Below are positions 45,260 through 56,756 of a DNA stretch of 64,000 nt, piece after piece (the first letter of the stretch is position 1; each line of letters opens with the position of its first letter). The stretch covers positions 27,701,246 through 27,765,245 of the forward strand of contig CM034238.1 in NCBI GenBank assembly GCA_019916065.1, read 5' to 3'. Source of the stretch: Vitellaria paradoxa (Eukaryota; Streptophyta; Magnoliopsida; Ericales; Sapotaceae). Under the pieces are notes generated by a model. The model searched no databases. It was not told the DNA's origin and saw nothing but the letters and a program-made list of their open reading frames with translations. A program made the position numbers and the translations under genes.

Positions 45260-47255
45260 CTAAATGTCAAGGCTCACCCCTTCAAAACTTTTAGGGGTGT
45301 GGGAGACAAAGAGATCACTCTTTCTAATCCAAACAGTTCTTATTTTTGGAAAAGCATTTTGAGTCTTGGGATTGTTGGGTTTTGGACCAATGGGTTTTGA
45401 AAAATTTTTCTTTTTATCTTTCCTCACTGGCCAAGTCATGTAAGGTTTAAAATCAAAACAAGACTTTTGAAACCTTAAAGGATGAAACCTATTTGACACT
45501 TAAAGATTAGATTTCAAAGAAATCCTAGTGTCAACATAGGATAGGGGAAGCCCAAACAATTTGTGATAGTGTGGTCTTGTGTGTCCGGGTATACCATAAT
45601 GAAAACATATAGGAACAAATTTTCATTACAAGTTAGGGGGTGTACCTTTGGGCATTTGAAAGTAAGCTCTAGACTGATTTCCTTTCTTTGATTGAGGAGC
45701 TTTAACTATACTTGGAGCAGTTGTCTTTGAGGAACTGGGGGTAGCTTTAGCTTCTAGAGTGTCCACTTGCATGCCAGTGTAGCCAAGTCTTCTTTTGTCA
45801 CGTGGGCTCCTTTGCATCCCAAGTGTGTCATCAAGTTTGGAAGATGCAGTATTCATCTAGAGTTGCATGGCTTGCAGCTTTCCCTGGGCATCCTTCAATT
45901 CTTTTTTCTCTTTGATCCAGTTTTATCTTGAAACTTGTTATCAATTCATATTGAGTCTTCTTGTTTGATTCAAGACCTCCAAACTTAGCTTCCAATTCTT
46001 TCAGAGTAATTTTTAGACTGTCTCTGTCCCTTTTCAACATCTTGTTCTTTACCGTCAACTTTTCGTTTTGCTTGTGGAGCTTGCGACAGTCTTGATAGAA
46101 TTGTGCATAAGCCTCTTCAACGTCTACTTCCTCATCTGAATCTTCTTCATCTTCACTTTCAGAGGATTCTTCTTTCTTGCTTACAGAAGATGATGACTCG
46201 GCTGAATTAGAGGGGGCACTTGCTCTAACCACGAAAGCAATATAATTCTCTGGAAAATCGTCTGAAGAAGAGGAGGTACTTGATTGATCATCTGAATCAT
46301 CGAGTGTTGCATTGAGAACCTTCTTCTTACCTTTCTTGTTCCCACAGTCTTAGGCTATGTGACCACAACTTTGGCACTCGTAACATTTCACGCTCTTAGA
46401 CTTGTTCTCCTTTTTCTTCTTCTCCGAAGGTTTCTCTTCTTTGACTTTCTCATTCTTTTTCGACTTCCCTTGCTTGCTATCTTTCTTTTTGAAGAATTTT
46501 CTAAGTTTCTTAGCATAGATAGCAATTTCTTCAGGAGAGGGGATTGACTCATCATTACTAGAGGAGGATTAATCTTCCTTCACCGTTTTTAAGGCAACTC
46601 CTCTAGACTTTGGTTTCATCATATTGGCTTCATAAGTCTACAGGGAGCCAACTAAATCTTCTACCCTCATTGAATCAACATCCTTAGCCTCTTTAATAGT
46701 AGTAACTTTTGCTTGGAAGGACATAGGTAGGGATCGGAGAATCTTACTTACAATCTTTCAATTAGGAATTGGTTCTCCAAGATTGAAGCTTGTATTGACA
46801 ATGTCACTGAACTTTGCATAAAAATAATCAAAAGGTTCGTCTTCAGCCATCTTCAAACCTTTAAACTTTGAGGTTACTTTTTGTAGCTTGGACTTCTTGA
46901 CAGTAGAATTCCCTTCTTGCGTTAACTTCAGAATCTTCTAAGCCTCATTCGCAATCTCACAACTAGAAATTCTTCTAAATTCATCGGCGGAGACTGCATA
47001 GAAAATAGAACTCAGAGCCTTGTAGTTCCACTCTGTTTTCTCTTGCTCAGCCCTTGTCCACAAATCCATAGGCTTGTCAACTATTTTATTATTAATAGAG
47101 TGAGTTGGTTTTACCCAACCTTTTTCAATGGCCAACCAAACATTGACGTTCAATGAAATCAAGTGCGCTCTCATTAGAACCTTCCAATACGAGTAATTGG
47201 TGCCATCAAACCATGGAAGTCTCATGTTTGAACCGCCTTCTCTAGGAGGATCCAT
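45260..47255 (-). pseudogene. Copia gag of element C
   Basis: Starts at 47255 with MDPPREGGSNMRLPWFDGTNY and continues open to 46938 through NVNVWLAIEKGW and WTRAEQEKTEWNYKAL. Degenerate sequence follows to a CCHC zinc knuckle at 46385-46344 (CYECQSCGHIA-stop-DC, spacing C-x2-C-x4-H-x4-C intact but for the stop). The stretch 46232-45831 is acidic then coiled-coil (EESSESEDEEDSDEE; QNEKLTVKNKMLKRDRDSL). The stretches 45856-45626 and 45499-45260 are basic linkers, the last containing RTVWIRKSDL. The protease motif that follows this linker in element A is missing. Confidence 0.8.
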
Positions 47256-47296
47256 AAAAAAATATCAAGATCACGTTTTGTTCACAAAAACGTACG

Positions 47297-47309
47297 TGCT
47301 CTGATACCA
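47297..47309 (-). other. Primer-binding site of element C
   Basis: TGGTATCAGAGCA on the minus strand: an unmutated complement to the initiator tRNA-Met 3' end, 2 bases from the LTR. Confidence 0.9.
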
Positions 47310-47311
47310 AT

Positions 47312-48166
47312 TGAAATTTCGCAATATGCTGATGGAGATCCCAAACAATCAATCACACACAAACAAAAGATTGTAGAAGGCAATATACAAGAAATGAGGA
47401 AACCCACAAAGGGAAACCTCAAACAAAAACTTTCACTAAACAAACATTGATTACAAACTTAACCCCTCGATAGATCGACTCCTCGACTCTATACTCTTGT
47501 TGACGTTTGCTCGACTCTTCGATTCACCAACTCCTTTAGTGAAAGCCCTTCAACTCCTTGAAGGCACGATACTAACTTCTTAGTAGCTTTGCTGAATCCA
47601 CAGCGTGCTGAATCCTCAACATCCACAAACCTCAAACCTGAACTCCTTCGAATTGAACACGAAACATGTTGGCTAAGTGATGAAGAGAATAATTAAACTT
47701 TCAAGCTTCCAATCACATGTGTATTCTCTTTATATCTACGTGTCACCTTTTCCAGAAGACGCCAGGAGATATATATAGATAAACTTAGGCGGTTGGGGCT
47801 CGAAGCAGACAAAACGAGCTAGGAAAGCCTACCTCGTGGGAAGGGCGCACCCGCAGGCTTCCCACGGCCTTCAAGCACTCTTCCTGCGGTCTTCCCGTGA
47901 CTCAGAGCGGCCATCCCGCACAGCTTGATCTCCAATTTTAGGTCTTGGTATTTTCTAGTGACAAAGTGCGGTCTTCCTGCGTTAATCAATTTCGAACCTT
48001 GTTTGGACTCTTTAGGACTTCCAGCCGTTTTGGAAACTTGATTTTCTGAGGCATTTTTGAATTCTAATCGACTTAGGACTCTAGTGTCTTAGCCCACACT
48101 AAGTCTAAAGTACAAATAATTCTATTTGATCATGGATTTGCCAATTTACAAGTTTTAGCCTTAACA
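47312..48166 (-). repeat. 5' LTR of element C
   Basis: Same termini and length as the other LTR. It carries more CG dinucleotides than its partner at several sites (for example CTCGAT versus CTTGAT), suggesting that the two copies have decayed unequally. Confidence 0.95.
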
Positions 48167-48665
48167 GGTAAGATATCCTCTAAAGGTAAATAAACACTCA
48201 ACAAACTAGAATGTTGTTCAATTTTGCCATCTGACCTTGTGTTAATGACCTATGGTTAGTGTATATTTGATCTAGCAATTCAGGCTTTTTGCGAAGTGGA
48301 AAGGAAAACTAACGAAGTTTTGTATGGCTGGTAGTGGAAAAGGCAAAATGAAAAATGAAATTTTAAAATAAATAAATTCAAAAATTAATTTATTAATTAT
48401 ATATTTTCTAATTCATTTGTGATACTAAGGACGTCTTTTATGGAAGTTTGGATAATCTAAAGTTTTGAAGACAATTAAGTCCTTTTTATAGTTACAGCAG
48501 CCAATGAGTCAGTCATCGTTTACATTTATTTGTTTTCTTTTTCTTTTCTTTTCTTTCCTTTTTTTTTAAATCATAGTCTCTAATTTTAAAATTAATAAAA
48601 ATTCATTTGAGTTGAACTTCTCTTTTAAATGATAATGTTGTGCATTTTGATTGATAATATAAACT

Positions 48666-49040
48666 TTGAAGACTATAGATTTAGGTTTGGTTTTGGGGTT
48701 GATTTCAAGTGCCATGATATACAACGCTTTGATCGATGTCTTTTGCAACAAAGGGGATTTGGAAAAGGCTTTTTATTGGAATGAGATGGTTAGGCAAAAC
48801 CATAGTGCCAACTTACAATTTGTTGATTCATGCATTGTTTATGGAAGGCAGAGTGGTTGAAGTTGATGAAATGATTAAAGAGATGGAGGGAAAGAGAATG
48901 TTTTCCAATGCCATCATCACATATGACATATTGATTGATGGGTATTGCAGGGCTGGCAATGCAAATAAAGCTTTTAATCTTTGTGATAAAATGCGAACGA
49001 AAGGGATTCAGCCTACACATGTAGACACCTTAATTTTATC
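48666..49040 (+). pseudogene. P-type PPR protein fragment
   Basis: Three consecutive ~35-residue pentatricopeptide repeats can be read. The first, MIYNALIDVFCNKGDLEKAFYWNEM, is in one frame to about 48800. The next two, VPTYNLLIHALFMEGRV and ITYDILIDGYCRAGNANKAF..DKMRTKGIQP, are in another frame to about 49020. PPR proteins bind organellar RNA. A frameshift near 48795 and the lack of a start, of further repeats and of an organelle transit peptide mark it as a gene fragment. It starts about 500 bases to the right of element C. Confidence 0.75.
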
Positions 49041-49099
49041 CCCTTACTTAAATTTTATAAGATTTAATATTTGTAATTGAATGGTGCCCTACTGATTAA

Positions 49100-50500
49100 G
49101 TTTCTTTAATCGTAGGATATGTCAAAGTGCTAAAATTTGACAAATAGCAAACACGCAGCAAAATAACGATTGTACCCTTGGAGATACGAAGAAGTCAAGC
49201 TGAAGGATTAGATCAAAGTAGAAGGCCACCAAACTGCATAGACATGTCTAAGATACCCACCTAAAGATCTCAACATGAATAGAAGAGTTAAAATCTAGAA
49301 TTAATGGTCAATTCGGTCTAGAAGTCAAGAATGGCCTCTACTGACGCACCCAAAGACTTGTATCGACCGGAATGTCCAAATTAAGCCAAAAACATACAAA
49401 AAGACACACAACATCCTAATACATTCCAGAAAACATCAAACACATCTCAGAACAGCCAAAATGCTGTTCCAGAGGTCATTCGGGCTCTGTTGACTCAGAA
49501 TGGCTCTGATCGGATAAGGAAGCTATCGATGTACCAAACACAATTTGAGCATCTAGATGAAGTCAAAATACCTTCAAATTGGACACAAATGTTGAGGTTT
49601 CATCATCCCCTGAGGTAATGACATAACCAAGTCTAGTCAAGTCAAACCTTAAGAAGTCCCTCCGCAATTTCGATTGCAAAATTTGTCATTTTTTCATAAA
49701 TTCATAATAGCATCTCAGAGTCCTATCGATAGCATTTTGGACTCTTTATATCAAAAACGGTAGGAGGAGTCATCTTAATGGTGCGTCCAAGGGTTAGGCA
49801 TAAGGATTGGCTAATCCAGCCTCTATTTTAGCCTATTTTGGGACAGCAATTTTCAAACAGACCTAACTTGGTCTTGGAGAATCCAAATTGAACTAAATTT
49901 TGACCTAATTAGTTTAATTCTCTCCAAAGAGTCCCTGGGAGGTCTCGGAAGCTCCCAAAAATTACACAGAGGACCTTAGAATGACCCAAACCTATCGAGA
50001 CTAAACCCGAACTTTGTTGGACATGGCTTGAGCAAGCAAGGGGCTCAGGCCAAATGGCCAAAAATTTTGGCCTACCATCAAAAACCTTGCCACATAGGCT
50101 TGTGGTAAGTTGTTTTACCTGTCTGAGATTGCAGAATGTTTTGCTTGACCCGTTTTCCAATCTTGATTACCCGAGATACTGTGTAAACTTGTTTGCCTAT
50201 CCTGTTTAGCAAAAAGAACTGCAAAATGCCCCATGCAATCTTTTTTGCCCGTTCAGATATGGAAAACATTTGTTCCGGCCCCAAAAATCCTATAAATTGG
50301 TGCCCCTTTCTTATCTTTCATTCATTCAACAATTGGCGCCTTTTAGAGCTTCACTCTTTAGAAAATTTTTTTAAAAAATTTTTATTTTATTTTTCAAGTC
50401 AATGTGTATGCATGGTTAGAATAGAATAATTTTAATTCTGCAAATAGAAATATTGTGTCAATGAAAAGTATCCAAATTATAACTCAAGTTCGAGCTAAGC
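49100..50500 (+). other. Unrecognised stretch, possibly part of a long LTR
   Basis: No coding signal is convincing. A TATA-like CCTATAAATTGG near 50289, followed by ATTCATTCAACA and TTGGCGCC near 50333, resembles the promoter and leader region of a Gypsy LTR. No matching second LTR or pol was found. Confidence 0.25.
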
Positions 50501-50539
50501 TCGATGCATGATATTGATTGCACTTATCAGAGATAATTT

Positions 50540-50740
50540 TACATATGACATGCCCACATCATACTAACATGTCATACCATGCCATAACATCATTTTATCA
50601 TGTCATACCACGTCATAATACCATGTCTACCATGTCATTTCATGTCATAACATCATATTACCATGTTAGGCCATGTTAGATATCATATTTACCATGCCAT
50701 GTCATCATTGCCATGTTATACCATGTTATTGTCATTGAGG
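50540..50740 (+). repeat. Degenerate minisatellite of CATGTCATACC-type words
   Basis: About 200 bases consist almost entirely of variants of CCATGTCATAC/ACATCAT (for example CATGTCATACCATGCCATA), about 15-20 units of 9-12 bases. Period varies, as in a decaying short tandem repeat. Confidence 0.75.
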
Positions 50741-52111
50741 GTAGTTAACTGCTAAGACATGAGTTCGTTAATTTTAGGATCTCTGAGATCAATCAAGGCG
50801 TGCATAAACTGATCTAGACGCGAGTTTTTTTTTTTATTTTTTTTATTTTTTTATTTTTAAAGAAAAGGAAAAAAAGAAAAAAGTGTCCACATATTAAAAA
50901 TTTTCAGATCAAAAACTAAATCGAATTTAGATTAGAGCCGAATTAATTGTAATCTGTAGTAGTTGAATTGGTTTAATTAATTTCCGACTCTTTCCAATAA
51001 TTTTGCACCCCTCCTTTAATGAATTGGAGACATGTCAATTTTCCACTACTCGTTAATGGGGGCCTTGGCGTGTTCCTCGATTCTCACTGGCCACTAACTT
51101 AAAACTTGAAGGGACAGTGCCGTTTTTGTTCAAACACTAACATATGGTTGTTTCAATGCGAAATTAGCCATGGTAATCTCCTAACATGATAGATTTTTGG
51201 ACATTGATCTTTGGGTTATTGACATCATTGAAAGTTGATTTGAATCACGGCCCTCAAATTAAGCATTGAATATATATATTTTTGTCAGTGGAATTAGATA
51301 TATTATATATACATATGCCGGTACAGTTTTCGTTATGGCTCGGGACTCTCTTTACTTTGCTGATGTCCATTGTTCTTTATGGGGCTTGCTTTTGAAATTT
51401 TGTTAGTGGAAAACACATGCACCTTGCACCACATGCAGTTGATTTGATAGCCATTTATTTATTTGTTTTTTGGACATTCTTGTGTAGGCCAATTGTAACA
51501 ATGACTGGAACACGATACCAAAACGGATGTTGTTGTATAAGCTAAAGTAGGAATAGTTTCTCCTTGCACAAACAAAATTCATATTTGTTGACTCAAATTA
51601 ATAGAATTTGATTTGATTTTAAAATAAATTAACTATTTAACATGCTTAAGATGTTTGATAAGAAGTCATATGAATTATGAATCTGAATATGATACAATTG
51701 TCAATTGAAAACATGCAGTTATTTTCATACTATGTTATTTGAATTCAAGTAAGTGTTGGATACCGAAAAGATAGATCTATTTATTCTTTTAATTAAGAAT
51801 ATAGAGATGTTGATAATAATCATATATATTTAATATAATTATTTTATTTTATAAGATAATTAACATGATATTTACAAAATACCATCAAATTATTTCACAT
51901 AAATATAAATTTTATACATAATTGTGTGTTAAAATTGAATTGTTAGATGTTAAATATATATATGGATGCATATATCGAACATTTCTCAAATCATTCTGGA
52001 CTAAGTGTCAAATATCCGTAAGTGTCGAATATGGATATTTGACCCATATTTAGAAGAGTCCATGTGCACCTTTCACGTATTTAAGCTTTGCATGAGCATT
52101 ATGGAACACCC
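50741..52111. other. Intergenic, upstream region of the DUF716 gene
   Basis: AT-rich, with a T/A homopolymer cluster near 50826-50880 and short TA runs near 51270 and 51955. No second gene and no clear TATA box or regulatory site is convincing. Confidence 0.4.
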
Positions 52112-53023
52112 ATGGTCTCTGAAACTAAAGCTCCAATGGGTACTTTCATAGGGCATATGGTACCTGGTTTGGCCCTTGCCCTTCTTGGTTTTTGGCACAC
52201 CATCAACACAATAAGAACTTACCATCTCAAAGGCTCTGCAAACTTCATTTCAAGTTTCTGGTACCCATTCAGGAGCCCTCTTTCCAACCTAAAACACTTG
52301 GAACTCATCATTATCCTATCTTTCTCCATATTTGCCATTTCCATGCAACTCCTAGACTACCCTCTCTTCAAGTTCTCCTTCAAGCTTCACAATCTCGAGC
52401 ACGCTACAATGTTCCTGCACCTAGCTATATTTGCAGGATTCACCCTTTGCGCAGAGCTAACTCATTCATCTGAGCTCCTATCTGGGGTCTCTGGGGTTCT
52501 AGCTTCCTCTGTTTTCGGTCAAGAGCTCTTCCTCCTTCACTACCACTCGACTGATCATGTTGGGCTCGAAGGCCATTATCACTGGCTTTTGCAGCTCATA
52601 GTGTTCGTCTCACTTCTCGCTTCTATTTCTACAACTGGTTTTCCCTCCAGTTTCCCATCAGCGCTCATTCTTGCGGTCTCTATCGTATTCCAAGGTTGTT
52701 GGTTCATGAACATGGGATTCATGTTATGGGATCCTCGGTTTATTCCACAGGGATGCTCAGCGCAGAAAGCAGATCCCAGCAGCGAGACCATGCGTGGAGC
52801 AGTCGAGTGTTTGACACGCGAGGCGGATTTGAGGGCCAGAGCACTGGCCAACATGCAGTTCAGCTGGACACTTGCCGCGATTTTGATTTTCACATCATGT
52901 GTTTGCTTGAAATTTGCTAGAGGTTTTAGACCTAGAGGCCAGTCTAGAGAGTATGAGCAACTGCAGAGCAAAGGTGCAGAGGTCTCTGTTGCCATTACTG
53001 GGTCCAAACAAGCTAATCCTTAA
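52112..53023 (+). CDS. DUF716/TMEM45-like seven-helix membrane protein
   Basis: A single uninterrupted frame of 303 codons from the first in-frame ATG (52112) to TAA at 53021-53023. The family usually starts at MGTFIGHMVPG, which here is the second ATG (52136, giving 295 residues), so the first eight residues are doubtful. The frame is also open upstream of 52112, but without an ATG. Hydrophobic segments lie near residues 15-35, 64-82, 97-115, 122-142, 156-176, 183-206 and 251-268. Histidine-rich motifs FGQELFLLHYHSTDH and GLEGHYHW (about 135-158) are typical of the plant DUF716 (PF04819) group. A charged tail follows the last helix. Members are intronless or few-exon plant membrane proteins of largely unknown function, some linked to stress or virus responses. 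This is the only clearly intact host gene in the window. Confidence 0.88.
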   Translation: MVSETKAPMGTFIGHMVPGLALALLGFWHTINTIRTYHLKGSANFISSFWYPFRSPLSNLKHLELIIILSFSIFAISMQLLDYPLFKFSFKLHNLEHATMFLHLAIFAGFTLCAELTHSSELLSGVSGVLASSVFGQELFLLHYHSTDHVGLEGHYHWLLQLIVFVSLLASISTTGFPSSFPSALILAVSIVFQGCWFMNMGFMLWDPRFIPQGCSAQKADPSSETMRGAVECLTREADLRARALANMQFSWTLAAILIFTSCVCLKFARGFRPRGQSREYEQLQSKGAEVSVAITGSKQANP

Positions 53024-53451
53024 GATACAGTGTGTTATAGATATAAATGGTGTATGTATGTCTGAATCTTGCCCCTACTATTAGTATTAGCTACTAGCTA
53101 ATGATCATTGTAATAACTGAGCTCCCATGAGCTTCAGGTTCAAACCATCGATTATGAAGTGTATTCATAATATGTGATTTCCTCTTACTCAATATTTGAT
53201 TATACTGGAGCATGAGATATCTAGCCCAATGTTTAGGAGGAGAAGAAGCGGAGGATGACAACAAAAACAACTTTAGTGCCAACCAACCAATAAATTGACA
53301 AAGCCAGCCATTCACTAGCATCATTATTTTAAATAATAAGAGCATTAGGGATAAACAAAGTCCCAACAATCAAAAGCTACCATGTCAAATTGATAAACTT
53401 ACGAGAGCATCAAACAAAAGCCTTGCAGCATCTTACAAAAGATTTTCACCA
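53024..53451. other. 3' flank between convergent genes
   Basis: The sequence holds the DUF716 gene 3'UTR and the downstream flank of the minus-strand pseudogene. No further gene is recognised. Confidence 0.4.
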
Positions 53452-54493
53452 TCATAAATATTTAGCCTCCTGAAGGTGATAAGTATCATAAAATAATGTA
53501 AATTTTTCAAAATCGGATATCAAGTTATTTTGCCTTCTACTTATGCCCTCCAACTGAGCTCTTCTTGTCTCATCTTGTCGGGGAAAACCACCATTTTGCC
53601 AAGCTTCAATTCTCACTGTGTCACCAGTGTATAGACAAAATTTGTACAGATACGGCTCTTCGGTCTCTGCCAAGTCTAGAATCTTGAGCTGCTCTTTCAT
53701 GATGCTCATGGGCTCAAACAGTCAAAAACCCTTACATCGGGCTGATTCAACATTGTCACCTGACACGACATCCAGAACCACCAAGATAGAACTTCATTAC
53801 AAGACAAGTCAAAACAGAAAATTTGTTTTCTTTAGACTCCACTGCAAATCAAATGAAGTTGAGACCCCACCTAGGTTCATATATATTTTTGCATCAACTT
53901 GTTAGACTAGAGAAATAAAAAAAAAAAAAAAAGTTAGTCCCGGGGACGGACAAACACAATTTCCAGGTTAGTAGGGGTAACAGAAGTACAAGTTCTAAGT
54001 GAATAAGGGAAAAAATATTAAGGTATAAGCGTACTTTTTAGGTGAGTGGGGGGCAAGTCCTCATGTAAATCCGCCCTCCGATCTAAAACATTGACCAATA
54101 ATATTGGGATGTTTTTCCAACAAAATATTATAAAAAAATAAGGCAAGAATTTCTCTTACATTCAATGATTTAGATAGCTAATGTTCTATGCTGCCAATTG
54201 CATGAACCTAACTGCTAAACATTTAATTTATTTATTTGTCAAGATGATACCCTAGGATAACATGTGCATTGCAGCCAGTGCGTTACGCTGCCAACTTGGC
54301 GTTTTTAACAACAAAATCTGTATTAAAAAGGTATTAGGAAGAGATCATATGCATCAGCAATCCAGGGGACTCTTCCTTTATGGAGCAGAGGAAGCACTCC
54401 ATAAATGCATAAGCAGGAATTCCGATGTTAAATATCTTGTTTTTGAATTTTTCCACACCTCCAGATCTGAGACATCAATGACTTTATCTCCAA

Positions 54494-55429
54494 GGGCCCG
54501 ATTGGATGGTGTTAAAATTTTAGGGGGATAAGTTTTAGAGGGAGTATAAGATAAGAGGGAATATTATTTTTAGAAGGTTAGTCCACATTGATATGATGTT
54601 TATGGAGGGGGATAACTTTTGACTTGGTTTAGATGTTTTATAAATAAGAGGAAGTGAATGATGGAAAAAACAGTCAAATGACTCTTTTGCCCTTGTGGTG
54701 TACCAAACTTGGTTACCTATTAAATTAAACTTGGTTACCCAAACTTAATTATATGTTTATGTTAATTATATAATGTGAAAACTAACTAGTACAAATTAAT
54801 TTTAGACAAATTAATTATGAATAAATTATGTTATTAATAAATTAAACTTTATAAAATATATAAATTAGTTTCGTAGACAATAACATCCCAATTTATCCGA
54901 AACTTCCTTAGTCACTTATTTTTTTCTCCTTATTTAAAAAATATCAATATATTTGTAATTTTGTATAAATTTGCTAAAAAATAATATTATTATATTTACT
55001 AAAAAATAATATTATTATCTTAAAATCACATCACCTCCTATTTGGAAAAAATATATTTTTTAATCACACGACCCCCTATTTGGAAAAAAATTATATTTTT
55101 TTTTATTTTTATTAACATAATTTTTTAATACATTTTTTTATTAGAAATAAATTCAAAAAAGAATTTATTTCTAATATAAAATACATTTTGTAGGTGAGAA
55201 AGGGGATGAGAAGGGGTATAATGGTCCAATTTAGTCCATGTAAGGGGGGATATTTTTGGATAGTTCAAACCCTCTCCAAAAATAATACACATTCTTCCAA
55301 GATTAAGAAGGGAATATAATTTTTAGAGGGGAGAAATTTACTTCCCAAACCAAGCAAAAAACATCACATCAAAGCTTATAAGGGTGTATTATTTATGGCG
55401 GCCACATTTTGTGGCATCCAATCGGCTCC
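54494..55429. mobile_element. PIF/Harbinger-like non-autonomous element inside an exon
   Basis: Ends GGGCCCGATTGGATG and (reverse complement of the right end) GGAGCCGATTGGATG match at 13 of 15 positions. Flanks are CAA (54491-54493) and TAA (55430-55432), a 3-bp TWA-type duplication with one change. The interior is 936 bp, AT-rich, with no transposase. The protein frame of the minus-strand host gene reads straight across when the element and one flank copy are ignored, which fixes the boundaries. Confidence 0.8.
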
Positions 55430-56041
55430 TAAGTAGCTTATTTTCAATATGCTCACATGCTTTAATGAAGTTGTCCCATATCTGATTAATGGATTGAAGC
55501 AAAATGTTAACTAACATTCAAAGGAACCAATGGTAAAAGAAACATATCAGAGGGAGAGAGAGAGAGAGACTGAGTGAAATCAGGTGATAACTAGCAGGGA
55601 CCATAAAATTGCTAAGATTTGAAATTATGACTAAATCTGAGATACATCCTCATTCCTTTTACCTGCTAAAGTAAGTCATACTGAAAGACGAAAATAAAAT
55701 AAGAAAATAAGTAGGCATTGGAAAGTATTCAACGTCAACATGGAGTTAGTTCCCCAGCAGATGGTAACTATAAGATGGAAAAAAAAAAAAAAAAAAAAAA
55801 AACTGTGCACAAAGTCCTCACATTGTAGGATCTAGGAGGGTTAGATGTGGGCAGGTAGATACAATTAGAGAGAGGCTGATTCCAAGATTCGAATCCTTGA
55901 CCCAGGTTACAATGAAACAATCTTACCATCTTTCATTTGAATGGTGAAAAAAAGAAAAAAAAAATCCACCTTTTGAAGTTGTGGCAACATACTAGATACT
56001 ATTATCTCATTTGAGAAATTTTTACATAACCTGTTTATTAT

Positions 56042-56247
56042 TGTTAGAATTTTAGGAATATTCTATGATAGTTAGGATTTAATTATATTTCTTAAAGTGT
56101 GTGTATCCTAATTTGATTAGGGGTATGTATTCCTAATTTGATTAGGAAACTTATTTCTTATTTTGGTTGTAACTCTTCAATATAAATATACATGAAGGAG
56201 ATGGGAAATAAACAACTCATTCTCCTAATTTACTCTGATATTATTCA
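56042..56247 (+). repeat. 5' LTR of Copia E
   Basis: TG..CA termini and a primer-binding site 3 bases after the end. It contains CCTAATTTGATTAGG twice (near 56108 and 56133) and a TATAAATATACATG promoter-like motif near 56181. Confidence 0.75.
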
Positions 56248-56756
56248 ACTTGGTATCAGAGTAAATTTTTTTCTTTTCTTTTCTTACTCTAGAAAAAAAA
56301 ACCTAGGGCTTGCTTGTTACAGTCGTCTCCGTCAGGCTTGATCGTTACCCACGATCGTCGCCGAGATGTTCTAACCACCATCCGTTAGTCTTATTCGGTC
56401 GATCTCTTGTTTGTCACTCACGTTTGTCACCGAGATGTTCTGACCACCATCTGCTGGTCTTATTTGTTGATTCGGTTGCTTTGATCGTCGATTGACCAGC
56501 TGCTCGTCGATCGATGGTTAATTTTCAGGTTTTGGTATTCATCTTGCGATTGATTCTCGGTGGTCAATTGATCTAATCTTGTGGTTGATTCTCGGTGATT
56601 AATTGATTTGATTCTCAGCTTCTAGTTTTTGGAATATTTATTTGTCCCTTCACAACAGCTTTGAGGGCTCTTTGGTTCGCAATAGCTTTAAGGGCTGTTT
56701 GAGGACTGTTTGGTTTACAACAGCTTTGAGGGCTGTTTGGTTTGCCTTTATTAGAG

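Larger units (their letters stand above)
43067..48166 (-). mobile_element. Complete gag-only (TR-GAG-like) non-autonomous Copia element C
   Basis: Two LTRs of identical length, 855 bp (43067-43921 and 47312-48166), flanked by the perfect 5-bp duplication GGTAA (43062-43066, 48167-48171). On the minus strand: primer-binding site TGGTATCAGAGCA next to the 5' LTR (47309-47297), gag (47255 to about 45260), about 1.3 kb non-coding, polypurine tract AAAAAGGGAGAT next to the 3' LTR. Protease, integrase, RT and RNase H are all absent: coding similarity stops where protease would begin by comparison with element A. The LTRs differ by about 57 substitutions by hand count, nearly all transitions, with no net indel. 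Confidence 0.93.

Noticed and set aside
50330..50345. TTGGCGCC as a Gypsy primer-binding site
   Set aside because: Only eight bases match, no LTR end with paired copy was found, and the TATA box lies too close upstream for a full R-U5.
52088..52111. Extended start of the DUF716 frame at 52088
   Set aside because: That codon is TTG; the first in-frame ATG is 52112, and family similarity starts only at 52136.
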